Of a stretch of 64,000 nucleotides of DNA, positions 1-8,613 are shown in pieces. Below the pieces are notes generated by a model. The model did not search any database and was not told the origin of the DNA. It saw only the letters and a program-made list of their open reading frames with translations. This stretch comes from Streptomyces glaucescens (lineage in GTDB: Bacteria; Actinomycetota; Actinomycetes; Streptomycetales; Streptomycetaceae), in the NCBI RefSeq assembly GCF_000761215.1, contig NZ_CP009438.1, positions 7,358,501-7,422,500 of the forward strand. Direction: 5' to 3'. Position 1 is the stretch's first letter; every line of letters begins with the position of its first letter. Both the position numbers and the translations under genes were made by a program.

Positions 1-512
1 TGCGCGCCGATCTGCGGGACGTCACCACTCTGGACGACAGTCTCTGGGCGGCTCTCGAGACAGCTGACGCGATCATCTTCGGCTCGCCCACCTACATGGG
101 GTCCACCTCCGCTGTCTTTCAGCGGTTCGCCGAGGCCAGCGGCAGGGTATGGGCCGAGCAGGGCTGGCAGGGCAAGCTCGCGGCCGGCTTCACCAACTCC
201 GCCGGTATCAACGGCAACAAGGACAACGCTCTGCTTTCCCTGGCTGTCCTGGCCGCGCAGCACGGCATGACATGGGTCTCGCTCGGCCTGCTCCCCGGCT
301 GGGCCTACACCTCCACCGGCAGTCCGGACGACCTCAACCGTCTCGGCGGCTTCGTCGGCGCCATGGCTCAGTCGTCCTCCGACCTGGGCCCCGACCGAGC
401 CCCCACCGACTCCGACCTGCGCACCGCCCACCACCTCGGCGCCCGTGTCGCCCGCACCGCGCTCCAGTTCGCCCACGGCCGTGAGGCCGCCGCCCTGGCG
501 GTGACCGCATGA
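1..512 (+). CDS. Flavodoxin-like NAD(P)H-dependent oxidoreductase (WrbA type), 5' end outside window
   Basis: The reading frame is open from base 3 and ends in TGA at 510-512, so only the C-terminal ~169 residues are present. The stretch around 66-104 encodes ADAIIFGSPTYMGS, the FMN-binding loop of WrbA-type flavodoxin-fold quinone oxidoreductases, and is followed by the usual GKLAAGFTNSAGINGNKD block. These enzymes are cytosolic FMN proteins that carry out two-electron reduction of quinones. The stop overlaps the start of the next gene (ATGA), so the two are translationally coupled. Family assignment is firm; the substrate is unknown. Confidence 0.88.
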   Translation, partial: RADLRDVTTLDDSLWAALETADAIIFGSPTYMGSTSAVFQRFAEASGRVWAEQGWQGKLAAGFTNSAGINGNKDNALLSLAVLAAQHGMTWVSLGLLPGWAYTSTGSPDDLNRLGGFVGAMAQSSSDLGPDRAPTDSDLRTAHHLGARVARTALQFAHGREAAALAVTA

Positions 513-1612
513 GCGGCCCGGGCCGGCTCGGCGATCTGCTGGGCATCGACCACCCCATCGTTCAGGGCCCCTTCGGCGGCGGGCTTTCCTCCGTCGCTCT
601 CGCCGCCGCGGTCAGCGAGAGCGGCGCCCTCGGTTCGTACGGCGCGCACATCCTCACCCCTGATGCGATCACCGGACTCGTCACCGAACTCAAAGCCGCC
701 ACGAGCCGGCCGTTCGCGGTGAACCTCTGGGTGCCGCTGGAGGGCGAGCGGTCCGCTCTGCCGGACGACATCGCGTTCACCACCCACATCGAGCGGCTCC
801 GTCCCTACTACGACGAACTCGGCGTCAACGCCCCCGCCCGCGAGGTCGTCGAAGCCCTGCCGGCCTTCGACGACCAGATCGACGCGCTCCTCGCCGCCGC
901 GCCACCTGTCATCAGCTTCGTCATGGGCATCCCGCCTCGCCGTGTCGTCGACGAGGCACACCGCCGGGGCATCACCTTGATCGGTACGGCGACGACTGTG
1001 GACGAGGCCGTCGCCCTCGACGAGGCGGGCCTCGACGCGATCGTGGCCTCGGGCAGCGACGCCGGCGGGCACCGCGGGGCGTTCCTCGCGCCCGTACGGG
1101 AGTCGCTGGTGGGCACCTTCTCGCTGGTGCCGCAGGTCGCCGACGCCGTGACCGTGCCCGTCATCGCCGCGGGCGGCATCGCCGACGGCCGCGGTATGCG
1201 AGCAGCTCTCACCCTCGGCGCCGACGCCGTGCAGATCGGCACCGCGTTCCTCGCCACCCGGGAATCCGGCGCGAGTGACGCCCACAGACGTCAGCTCGGG
1301 ACCCCCGCGGCCCGTACGACTGTCCTCACCCGGCTCTTCTCCGGCCGCACCGCCCGCGGCATACCCAACCGGTTCGTTCGTGACATGGCGGCGTACGAGG
1401 ACGCCGTGCCCCCGTACCCCGTCCAGAACGCCTTGATGCAGCCCATCCGGCGGGCAGCGGCCGCCCAGGGGAGGCCGGAGTACGTGAACCTGTGGGCCGG
1501 ACAGGCGGCGGCGCTGGCCGGGGACGACCTGAGCGCAAGGGACTACATCGCCCACCTGGTGAAGGAGCTCCCGCCTCCGGGCGTTCCCTCCGGATCAGCT
1601 CGCACCCGCTGA
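509..1612 (+). CDS. Nitronate monooxygenase family protein
   Basis: 367 aa, the usual length for the FMN-dependent nitronate monooxygenase (former 2-nitropropane dioxygenase) TIM-barrel family. The N-terminus carries HPIVQGPFGGG, a central GSDAGGHRG (about residues 181-189) supplies the catalytic-histidine/phosphate-binding segment, and IAAGGIADGRG plus GADAVQIGTAFLAT form the C-terminal phosphate-gripping strands. The family oxidises alkyl nitronates to carbonyl compounds, but many members have other substrates. It overlaps the upstream flavodoxin gene by ATGA, suggesting a two-gene FMN redox unit. Confidence 0.88.
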   Translation: MSGPGRLGDLLGIDHPIVQGPFGGGLSSVALAAAVSESGALGSYGAHILTPDAITGLVTELKAATSRPFAVNLWVPLEGERSALPDDIAFTTHIERLRPYYDELGVNAPAREVVEALPAFDDQIDALLAAAPPVISFVMGIPPRRVVDEAHRRGITLIGTATTVDEAVALDEAGLDAIVASGSDAGGHRGAFLAPVRESLVGTFSLVPQVADAVTVPVIAAGGIADGRGMRAALTLGADAVQIGTAFLATRESGASDAHRRQLGTPAARTTVLTRLFSGRTARGIPNRFVRDMAAYEDAVPPYPVQNALMQPIRRAAAAQGRPEYVNLWAGQAAALAGDDLSARDYIAHLVKELPPPGVPSGSARTR

Positions 1613-1666
1613 AGAGCCCGTCGCGAGGTGCGGCCGGCGTCGCCGTGATCGAGTGCGAGTGCCGAG

Positions 1667-1819
1667 TCACCGGCACTCGATCACGGCGCATGCGCCAGGC
1701 GGTCCGGCCGACCGGCTTCCCGCACCGCCTTCCTCGTTCTGCTTGCCGTTGATCACGCGACGGCTGAACTTGCGCCGCTGTTCCGGCGCCTTGCCAGGTC
1801 GACGCGAGGGGGTATTCAT
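1667..1819 (-). CDS. Tiny basic protein with KFSRRVING motif
   Basis: 50 codons from ATG at 1819. The centre reads KFSRRVINGKQNEEGG. The corresponding DNA (1744-1772) recurs exactly at 32739-32767, where it encodes the same motif near the C-terminus of another reading frame, so selection for protein or mobile DNA is likely. The ATG overlaps the stop of the upstream 51-codon ORF (ATGA), implying coupling. The part after the motif looks unlike the second locus and may be a truncated end. Function unknown. Confidence 0.45.
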   Translation of the reverse strand: MNTPSRRPGKAPEQRRKFSRRVINGKQNEEGGAGSRSAGPPGACAVIECR

Positions 1820-1971
1820 CGCACTACTTGCCCGGCGGCCGTACCGGGCTCGACGGGCATGCCGTGGCTCGGTTCTCCCGCATCTTGTCCTTGCTCGTCA
1901 GCGGGGTAAGGCACCTTGGTGCCGTGCTTGCCCGGCAGGGCACAGGCGCGGCCCGGAGACCTTGGGTTCAT
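1816..1971 (-). CDS. Tiny hypothetical protein, coupled to 1667-1819
   Basis: 51 codons from ATG at 1971, ending in TGA inside the ATGA overlap with the next small ORF. It contains PGKHGTKVPYPADEQGQ and HGMPVEPGTA, a hydrophilic low-complexity make-up unlike a random antisense frame in GC-rich DNA. No signal peptide or membrane segment is visible and no strong ribosome site precedes it. The main support is the exact overlap with its neighbour. Confidence 0.4.
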   Translation of the reverse strand: MNPRSPGRACALPGKHGTKVPYPADEQGQDAGEPSHGMPVEPGTAAGQVVR

Positions 1972-2747
1972 GGGGAGTCCGGAGCCCCCCGTCGTCCCAC
2001 CAGGGATCCGCCCCGCTCTCGGGCCCGGCCAAATCCGCGCCGCTGTCCCCTGCGCCGGAAACGAGATGGGCGGCCAAAGCGCCGGTATGGCGACGTGGCG
2101 AGTTCCTCAGGCCGGCCGTCGTGCTGGTTTCCGTGGTGCGATCGCAGGACGTGTTCGGTGGCTCCTCCACCACTGGCCGGCGGTGCGCGCCGTACTGCCT
2201 CCTCGATTGCGCCGCCGGCCAGGCGACCGTGGACGGCGAGATACCCGGCGACGTGCCCGGCCTGGCCGCCTGATGTCCGTCCTGGCCGCCCGCCATGGCG
2301 ACGAGGCCGTGCCGGCGCGACCGGTATGCAGCTGCCGGCTCTGCACCGCCGCCTTCACCGCTGGCCACCCCGAGCTGTACGCCCTCGTGCGGCGCCGGGA
2401 GATCGCTGCCCCGCACCTGAGCTGCGGGTATGCCGACAAGCCGATGCCCTCGAAGCGGAAGCGAGCCCGCATCGCTTCGCGTATCGGGGTGCTGGCCGAT
2501 CTGCGTAGGCGTGGCCTGTCCCGCGTCGGCCGGCCGAAGCGGCCCAGAAGCGGGCGCGCGCCTGTACCAACTGGGCACTTGGAGTTCCGCAAGGGTTTTC
2601 ACCGGATGGTGTGGTGTGATCCCGGTTCGGCTCTTTGCGTGACGAGGCTCCGTGATGCTCGAAGGGCGCCTGGTTGCCGTCACGGGAGAAGGCCCTCGGC
2701 AGACATGGCCACTGCACCTGCACGACCAACAGAGAGACGGGCCCATC
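1972..2747. other. Non-coding stretch upstream of the urease operon
   Basis: Several long frames are open on both strands, but none has family motifs, and they look like GC-driven shadows. The last ~100 bases should hold the urease promoter and leader. No clear -10/-35 pair or nickel/nitrogen operator was recognised. Confidence 0.4.
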
Positions 2748-3602
2748 GTGCATTTGACTCCGCATGAGCAGGAGCGCCTGCTGATTCATGTCGCGGCCGA
2801 CGTCGCACAACGCCGCCGTGAACGCGGGGTGCGTCTGAACTATCCGGAAGTGATGGCCCTGCTGACCGTGCACGTCTTCGAGCAGGCACGGGAGGGCAGG
2901 ACGGTCAGCGACATCATGGATTCGGGCCGGCACCTGCTCACTCGGGAGGAGGTGATGGACGGCGTCCCGGAAATGATCAAGGACGTGCAGGTGGAGGCCA
3001 CGTTCCCGGACGGCACGAAGCTGGTCACCATCCACGACCCCCTCCCCGAGGCCGCGGCGGAACCCGAGGTGTACCCCGGCAAGGTAGAGCACCCCCAGCC
3101 GCCCCGCACGCCGGGCTCGCCCGCCGACTGCGACGACGACGGCAATCCGTCCGGCGACCGCGACCCCGACGAAGTCGCCCGCCGCTACGACCCGATCCGC
3201 TTCAACGAGCATCTCGACGGAGACCCGGAGGGTGTCAGCCTGCAGCAGGACGCCACGGTGCTGCCGGGGCCGGGCAGGACGCGGATCAGAGTGAAGAACG
3301 AGTCCGACCGGCCGGTGCAGGTGGGCTCCCACTATCACTTCGCCGAGGTCAACCCGGGCCTGAAGGTCATCAGCGTCGAGGTCCCGGCCGGCCAGGCAGT
3401 CCCCGAGGATCGCAGCCTGTGGGAGTGCGAGGCGGCCAGGGGCCGGCGGCTCAACATCGCTGCGGGCACGTCGGTGCGGTTCGAACCGGGCGACGAGTGC
3501 TGCGTGGAACTGGTGCAGATCCGCGGTGATGTCACGGCCGGCGGCGGCGGCACCGGCGACCTGAGCAAGATTCACGGACTGCGCGAAGGGATCGTTCCAT
3601 GA
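2748..3602 (+). CDS. ureAB: Urease subunit gamma/beta fusion (UreAB)
   Basis: 284 aa from GTG at 2748, chosen because VHLTPHEQERLLIHVAADVA is the canonical UreA N-terminus and GAGACGG lies just upstream; an in-frame ATG at 2652 would add 32 unrelated residues. Residues ~1-100 are urease gamma (LNYPEVMALL, GRTVSDIM, GVPEMIKDVQVEATFPDGTKLVT). A ~60-residue acidic linker follows. The last ~110 residues are urease beta (RVKNESDRPVQVGSHYHFAEVN, RLNIAAGTSVRFEPGD). In many bacteria these are separate genes. Together with UreC they form the cytosolic nickel enzyme that hydrolyses urea to ammonia and carbamate. The stop overlaps ureC by ATGA. Confidence 0.95.
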   Translation: MHLTPHEQERLLIHVAADVAQRRRERGVRLNYPEVMALLTVHVFEQAREGRTVSDIMDSGRHLLTREEVMDGVPEMIKDVQVEATFPDGTKLVTIHDPLPEAAAEPEVYPGKVEHPQPPRTPGSPADCDDDGNPSGDRDPDEVARRYDPIRFNEHLDGDPEGVSLQQDATVLPGPGRTRIRVKNESDRPVQVGSHYHFAEVNPGLKVISVEVPAGQAVPEDRSLWECEAARGRRLNIAAGTSVRFEPGDECCVELVQIRGDVTAGGGGTGDLSKIHGLREGIVP

Positions 3603-5641
3603 GCACGTCGCAGGCGCACGGCCGCAGCCAGGAGTCCGAGGACGGGCGCCGGCCCAAGGCGAGCAACGAGCTGACGCGGGCGGAGTACACCGCCCTGTAC
3701 GGTCCCACCACGCGTGACCGGGTCCGGCTCGCCGACACCGACCTCACGCTGCAGATCGAGGCCGACTGGAGCGGCGGCCCCTCCTACAGCGGCAACGAGA
3801 TGATCTTCGGCGGCGGCAAGGTGATCCGCGAGTCGATGGGCATGTCGCACCTGGCCCGGGACGGCAGGAGCGTCACGGGCGAGGACACGGATCACAGGCC
3901 CGTGGACACCGTCATCACCGGCGCACTGGTCCTCGACTGGTGGGGTGTGGTCAAGGCCGACGTCGGCATCCGCGACGGACGCATCGCCGCCCTGGGCAAG
4001 GCCTACAACCCCGAGACCATGGACCCCATCCCGAGTGACCGTTTCGAGATGCCGGACCGCTCCACCCGCGGCAACTCGCTGCCGATCCCGGTGACGCCGA
4101 CAAGCTTCGTGGTCGGGCCGAGCACCGAGGCGATCTCCGGCAACGGGAAGATCCTGACCGCCGGCGGCGTGGACACCCATGTCCACTTCATCTGCCCCGG
4201 CGAGATCCATGAGGCTCTGGCCGCGGGCGTGACCACCCTCATCGGCGGCGGCACGGGCCCGGCAGAGGGCAGCAAAGCCACCACCGTGACCCCAGGAGCC
4301 TGGCACATCCGCCGCGTCTTCGAGGCGCTGGACGAGTTCCCGGTGAACGTCGGTCTGCTCGGCAAGGGCAGCACCATGAACAAGCACGAACTGAACGCGC
4401 AGGTCGACGCCGGTGTCTGCGGCTTGAAGATCCACGAGGACTGGGGCGCCACGCCCGCGGTGATCGACCGGGCCCTCGACGTCTGCGAGGAGCGCGGCAT
4501 CCAGCTCGCTCTGCATGCCGACTCCCTGAACGAGTCGGGCTTCCTGGAGAGCACCCGGGCAGCCTTCACCGGCGACGCCCGGAACGCGGACGGCGAGCTC
4601 ACCGAGAACAAGGCCCGCGCCATCCACATCTTCCACGTCGAGGGGGCCGGCGGCGGTCACGCGCCGGACATGATCGAGCTGGTCAAGGACCCCAACGTCC
4701 TGCCGGCCTCGACCAACCCGACACGGCCCTTGACGGTCAACACCGTCAAGGAACACGTCGACATGATGATCGTGTGCCATCACCTCAACCCGGAGATCCC
4801 GGCGGACATGGCCTTCGCCGACTCCCGGATCCGCCCCTCCACCATGGCCGCGGAGGATCTCCTGCACGACATGGGCGCCATCTCGATGATGTCCTCCGAC
4901 GCCCAGGCGATGGGCCGCATCGGCGAAATGATCATGCGTACGTGGCAGACCGCGCACGTCATGAAGGCCCGCTACGGCCCGCTGAAGGAAGACCTCGAGG
5001 CCGCCGGCGTCCGACCGGCCACCGACGACGAGGACCACTCGTTCACCGAGCGGCGCCAGCCGAACGACAACTTCCGCGCACGCCGCTACGTCGCCAAGTA
5101 CACGATCAACCCCGCGATCACCCATGGCATCGACGGTCACGTCGGTGACGTGCAGACCGGCAAGCTCGCCGACCTGGTGCTGTGGGAGCCCAAGTTCTTC
5201 GGCGTCAAACCCCACATGCTCCTCAAAGCCGGCCAGCTCGCCTACGCCCAGGTCGGAGACGCGAACGCATCCATCCCGACACCGCAGCCCTACTTGCCCC
5301 GACCGGTGTGGGGTTCCACCGGCCGCTCCCCGGGACGCAACTCGGTCAACTTCGTCGCTCCCGGCGTGGCCGACACCCTGAACGGAGACGGCACCAGCAA
5401 CAACCCCGGCCTCGGACTCGACAAGGACTTCGTGGACATCACCAGCACCCGGCACGTCACGAAGGCCCACATGAAACTGAACGACACCGTGCCCGACAGC
5501 CTCGAAGTCGACCACAACAGCTTCGAGGTCACCATCGGCGGCGCGACCACATCCGACGCCCGCACCGAGATCAACGGCGCGACCGTACCGCGCTCCTACG
5601 CCACCGAAGTACCCCTGGCCCAGAGGTACTTCCTCTTCTGA
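3599..5641 (+). CDS. ureC: Urease subunit alpha (UreC), long form
   Basis: 680 aa, about 110 longer than the usual ~570. All catalytic residues are present: nickel-binding His194 and His196 in THVHF, Lys277 (the carbamylated lysine) in LKIHEDWG, His306 in LHADSLNES, His354 in GGGHAP, the flap Cys393-His394 in VCHHLN and Asp434 in SSDAQAMG. Extra length lies in a ~20-residue hydrophilic N-terminal extension, an insert before the active-site strand (residues ~140-170), about 22 residues between His306 and His354, and additions near the C-terminus. Such long, divergent UreC proteins accompany fused UreAB in actinomycetes. Probably an active enzyme, since no key residue is lost. Confidence 0.96.
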   Translation: MSTSQAHGRSQESEDGRRPKASNELTRAEYTALYGPTTRDRVRLADTDLTLQIEADWSGGPSYSGNEMIFGGGKVIRESMGMSHLARDGRSVTGEDTDHRPVDTVITGALVLDWWGVVKADVGIRDGRIAALGKAYNPETMDPIPSDRFEMPDRSTRGNSLPIPVTPTSFVVGPSTEAISGNGKILTAGGVDTHVHFICPGEIHEALAAGVTTLIGGGTGPAEGSKATTVTPGAWHIRRVFEALDEFPVNVGLLGKGSTMNKHELNAQVDAGVCGLKIHEDWGATPAVIDRALDVCEERGIQLALHADSLNESGFLESTRAAFTGDARNADGELTENKARAIHIFHVEGAGGGHAPDMIELVKDPNVLPASTNPTRPLTVNTVKEHVDMMIVCHHLNPEIPADMAFADSRIRPSTMAAEDLLHDMGAISMMSSDAQAMGRIGEMIMRTWQTAHVMKARYGPLKEDLEAAGVRPATDDEDHSFTERRQPNDNFRARRYVAKYTINPAITHGIDGHVGDVQTGKLADLVLWEPKFFGVKPHMLLKAGQLAYAQVGDANASIPTPQPYLPRPVWGSTGRSPGRNSVNFVAPGVADTLNGDGTSNNPGLGLDKDFVDITSTRHVTKAHMKLNDTVPDSLEVDHNSFEVTIGGATTSDARTEINGATVPRSYATEVPLAQRYFLF

Positions 5642-5748
5642 CCAGCCACCCCGCCCGGCCGACCACCTCACGGCCGGGCCCGGCAGGTCCGGCCGGCGAA
5701 CCGCACCCGGCACCACCCCACCCTCGTGAAAGGCAGCCGCTCCCCTCC

Positions 5749-6423
5749 ATGAGCCGTGCAGCCCTGCTCCTGCTGGCCGACGGCCGTTTCCCCGCCGGAG
5801 GACACGCCCACTCCGGCGGCGTCGAAGCCGCCGTCGCCCACCACGCCGTACACGACACCGCGAGCCTGGAAGCCTTCTGCCGAGGCCGCCTGCACACCAC
5901 CGGTCTGACCGCGGCCGGCCTGGCCGCCGCAGCCGCCGCCGGAATGGACCCCCTGCTGCTCGACCAGGCCGCCGACGCACGCACTCCCGCCCCCGCGCTG
6001 CGCGCCGTCGCCCGCCGCCTCGGCCGGCAGATGATGCGCGCAGCCCGGGCCACCTTCCCCTCCCAGGCGCTGGAAGCGCTCGCCGCCGCACGTCCCCAGG
6101 GCGCGCACCAGCCGATCGTGCTGGGTCTCGCCGCCCGAGCCGTCGGCCTCACCCCCGTGGATGCCGCCTACGCCGCCGCCTACGAGAGCACCGGCGGTCC
6201 GGCCACCGCGGCCGTGCGCCTGCTCGGCCTCGACCCGCTCGCCGCCACGGGAATCCTGGCCCGTCTCGGCTCCGCCGTAGACGCCGTCGCCACCGCCGCC
6301 GCCCAAGCCGCCGACCGCGCTCTGGCCGAGGGCATCGACGCCCTGCCGTCGGCGTCCGCGCCGCTGCTGGACATCACCGGTGAACAGCACGCCGCCTGGA
6401 CCGTACGCCTCTTCGCCTCCTGA
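5749..6423 (+). CDS. ureF: Urease accessory protein UreF
   Basis: 224 aa from ATG at 5749 with GTGAAAGGCAG upstream; the frame is open further upstream but resembles no protein there. The N-terminus LLLLADGRFPAGGHAHSGGVEAAV is the UreF signature, and the rest is alanine-rich and helical as in the family. UreF bridges UreD and the GTPase UreG in the nickel-delivery complex that activates apo-urease. It follows ureC after a 107-base gap that has no obvious terminator, so it is probably cotranscribed. Confidence 0.92.
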   Translation: MSRAALLLLADGRFPAGGHAHSGGVEAAVAHHAVHDTASLEAFCRGRLHTTGLTAAGLAAAAAAGMDPLLLDQAADARTPAPALRAVARRLGRQMMRAARATFPSQALEALAAARPQGAHQPIVLGLAARAVGLTPVDAAYAAAYESTGGPATAAVRLLGLDPLAATGILARLGSAVDAVATAAAQAADRALAEGIDALPSASAPLLDITGEQHAAWTVRLFAS

Positions 6424-6451
6424 CCCCCACCCACGCGCCCTGGAGCTCTCC

Positions 6452-7147
6452 GTGCACCTCGACCACCCCGTGACCATGCCGCAGCGCCACACCCACAGTG
6501 CCGAACCGCATCGTGCCGACGGCATCCGACGCGCCCTGCGCGTCGGCCTCGGCGGGCCCGTCGGCACCGGCAAAACCGCCAGCGTCGCCGCCCTGTGCCG
6601 CACCCTGCGCGATCGCTGGTCCATCGCCGTCGTCACCAACGACATCTACACCCGCGAAGACGCCGAATACCTGCTGCGCGAGGCGGTCCTGCCTCCCGAG
6701 CGGATCACCGCGGTGGAGACCGGCGCCTGCCCGCACACCGCGATCCGCGACGACATCTCCGCCAACCTCGAAGCCGTCGAACACCTGGAGGAGACCCTGC
6801 ACCCCCTCGACCTCGTCCTCGTCGAGTCAGGCGGCGACAACCTCACGGCCACCTTCTCCAAAGGCCTCGTCGACGTGCAGATCTTCGTCATCGACGTCTC
6901 CAGCGGCGACGACATCCCCCGCAAGGGGGGCCCCGGCATCACCACCGCCGACCTCCTCGTCGTCAACAAGACCGACCTCGCCCCGCACGTGGGCGCCGAC
7001 CTCGCCACCATGGCTGCCGACGCCGAACGGCAGCGCGGCGACCTCCCCGTCATCTTCACCAGCCTCACCACCGACGACGGCATCCACGAGGTCGCCGACT
7101 GGGTCACCACGCACCTCACCACGTGGCACGCCAAGGCGACCGCATGA
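6452..7147 (+). CDS. ureG: Urease accessory GTPase UreG
   Basis: 231 aa from GTG at 6452, six bases after TGGAG; an earlier in-frame start at 6380 would overlap ureF and lacks homology. Motifs in order: P-loop GGPVGTGKT (residues 34-42), TNDIYTREDAEYL, the nickel-binding CPH in ETGACPHTAIRDD, VESGGDNL, and NKTDL of the G domain. UreG hydrolyses GTP to drive Ni delivery to urease. The N-terminal His-containing stretch is short, so it is unlikely to store nickel. The stop overlaps ureD by ATGA. Confidence 0.95.
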   Translation: MHLDHPVTMPQRHTHSAEPHRADGIRRALRVGLGGPVGTGKTASVAALCRTLRDRWSIAVVTNDIYTREDAEYLLREAVLPPERITAVETGACPHTAIRDDISANLEAVEHLEETLHPLDLVLVESGGDNLTATFSKGLVDVQIFVIDVSSGDDIPRKGGPGITTADLLVVNKTDLAPHVGADLATMAADAERQRGDLPVIFTSLTTDDGIHEVADWVTTHLTTWHAKATA

Positions 7148-8040
7148 TCCCCACCGCCTCACTCACGGCACCCGGCCCGTCACCGGCGGCCGAGCACCCT
7201 GGCGCCGACAAGCGCCAGTTCTCCGACGAGTCCGCCGGGCACCCGTCCGGCGTGCGGGCCACCGCCCACATCCACGCCACCCACAACGGACACGTCACCA
7301 CGCTTCCCCGACTGCACAGCGACGGGCCCTTCCACCTCCGCCGCATGCGTCCTGACGGCAGCACCGCCAGAGTGGGGATCATCGGTGCGATGAGCGGCCC
7401 CCTCGGCGGCGACCGGCTCACGATCGACGTCACCGCCGGAAACCGGGCCGCACTGGACGTCACCACGGCCGCCGCCACCCTCGCCCTGCGCGGTCCCACG
7501 ACCCAACCGGCCACCTACGATGTACGGCTCACCGCCGGCGACCACGCCACCCTGCGCTGGTTGCCCCAGCCACTGATCAGCGCCGCCGGCAGCAACCTCC
7601 AGCAGACCTACACCATCGAACTCGCCCCCACCGCCCGGCTGCTGCTCCGAGAGGAGCAACTCCTGGGCCGCGCCAACGAACATGCGGGCCACCTCGTCAG
7701 CCGGCTCCTGGTCCACCGCGCCGGGAAAGTCCTGCTCGACCAGCAGACCGCGTACGGAGACCCAGAACCGGGCTGGGACGGCCCAGCCGTGCTGCACCGC
7801 CACCGTGCCGTCGGCCAGCTCTTGCTCGTCAACCCCGAAGCCCGCATGCCCCGCGGTACCACCCTTCTCGGCGAGGACTCTCGGAGCGGATGTGCCGTTC
7901 TCACACCGCTTGCCGACGGCCCCGCACTGCTGGCCACAGCCGTCGCACCGACCTCGTCCCGCTTGCGGGAGCTGCTCGACGAAGCCCTCACCCACGCCCT
8001 CCGCGAACAGCATGAGCCCGCCCCCGCCGGCAGGGAGTAG
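7144..8040 (+). CDS. ureD: Urease accessory protein UreD/UreH
   Basis: 298 aa from ATG at 7144 (ATGA with ureG). It shows the UreD pattern: RLHSDGPFHLRRM near the start, PLGGDRLTIDVTAGNRAALDVTTAAATLALRG, LRWLPQPLISAAGSN and LLREEQLLGR. UreD binds urease first and recruits UreF-UreG for nickel insertion. It is the last gene of the operon. No ureE is found, as is common in actinomycetes. The next bases continue in the same frame into HNH debris after the TAG stop. Confidence 0.92.
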   Translation: MIPTASLTAPGPSPAAEHPGADKRQFSDESAGHPSGVRATAHIHATHNGHVTTLPRLHSDGPFHLRRMRPDGSTARVGIIGAMSGPLGGDRLTIDVTAGNRAALDVTTAAATLALRGPTTQPATYDVRLTAGDHATLRWLPQPLISAAGSNLQQTYTIELAPTARLLLREEQLLGRANEHAGHLVSRLLVHRAGKVLLDQQTAYGDPEPGWDGPAVLHRHRAVGQLLLVNPEARMPRGTTLLGEDSRSGCAVLTPLADGPALLATAVAPTSSRLRELLDEALTHALREQHEPAPAGRE

Positions 8041-8143
8041 CACTCGCCGTACGACGGCCGCTACATCACCGGTCCGGAGCTGGACATCGACCACCTGGTC
8101 CCGCCGGCCGAGGCGTGGAACTCCGGCGCCTCCGCCTGGACGT
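8041..8143 (+). pseudogene. HNH endonuclease fragment
   Basis: Read from 8041 the DNA encodes SPYDGRYITGPELDIDHLVP then PAEAWNSGASAWT, the ELDIDHxVPLAEAW core of small secreted HNH nucleases of streptomycetes. No start or signal peptide precedes it and the frame degenerates after ~34 residues. It is a detached piece of a lost gene, directly abutting the ureD stop. Confidence 0.7.
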
Positions 8144-8212
8144 GCGGCTTCAAAGGCGCCGCCGAGGACGGGACGGAGCTGGCGGGCATGGCTGCGGAAG
8201 CATGGCGCGACC

Positions 8213-8400
8213 ATGGGGGACGTGGTCGGGATCGCCCCCGACCACTGCGTGAAGGCCACCGCCCTGGAGGCGACTGCGGTCGGCTTCACCATCCAGGTGC
8301 TTGCTGGACCTGACCGCTGGCGTCAACCACGCCACGCTCCAGCAGGCGTGCGAGGAACTCAGGCAAGCAGGGGTCAGGCTGTCGGCGCGCCCCAGTGGTC
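8213..8400 (+). pseudogene. Nicotinamidase C-terminal fragment, frameshifted
   Basis: From 8213 one frame reads VVGIAPDHCVKATALEATAVGFTIQVL, which contains the catalytic-cysteine segment of nicotinamidase/isochorismatase hydrolases (DHCVxATALDA). Near 8299 the continuation moves to the next frame: DLTAGVNHATLQQACEELRQ then AGVRLS, the expected C-terminal helix. The N-terminal two thirds, with the catalytic Asp and Lys, are absent. A remnant of an NAD-salvage gene. Confidence 0.65.
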
Positions 8401-8540
8401 GCCCAAACGTGACACCCGGGCCCGGTATGGTCCGGCCCGACCGTGCGCAGCACACGCGCCGCACCCACCCCTGCCCCCACCTGACCGGCAGCGTTCTTCC
8501 CCTGACCACAAGGACGTCACCTCGGAATCCGAAGCCGCAT

Positions 8541-8578
8541 GCCTTTGCGCTCCCCGTTCAGGACGGGGAGCGCAAGGC
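8541..8578. terminator. Strong hairpin, probable bidirectional terminator
   Basis: A 12-bp perfect stem (8545-8556 with 8564-8575), extended by three more pairs past a one-base bulge, encloses a 7-base loop. It lies between the debris after ureD and the end of the convergent secreted-protein gene, so it could end transcription from both sides. Confidence 0.7.
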
Positions 8579-8613
8579 GGCCCGAAATCTGCAGCACGCG
8601 CAGCGGTGTCTGG

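Noticed and set aside
2652..2747. Upstream ATG extension of ureAB
   Set aside because: The 32 added residues have no match to UreA, and GTG 2748 has a ribosome site at the canonical N-terminus.
1916..2767. Plus-strand 283-codon frame before the urease operon
   Set aside because: No start context or motif, and it overlaps the ureAB start in another frame.
3572..6091. Very long minus-strand open frame across ureC
   Set aside because: It is antisense to the urease genes, arginine/glycine-rich and without motifs; a GC-codon shadow.
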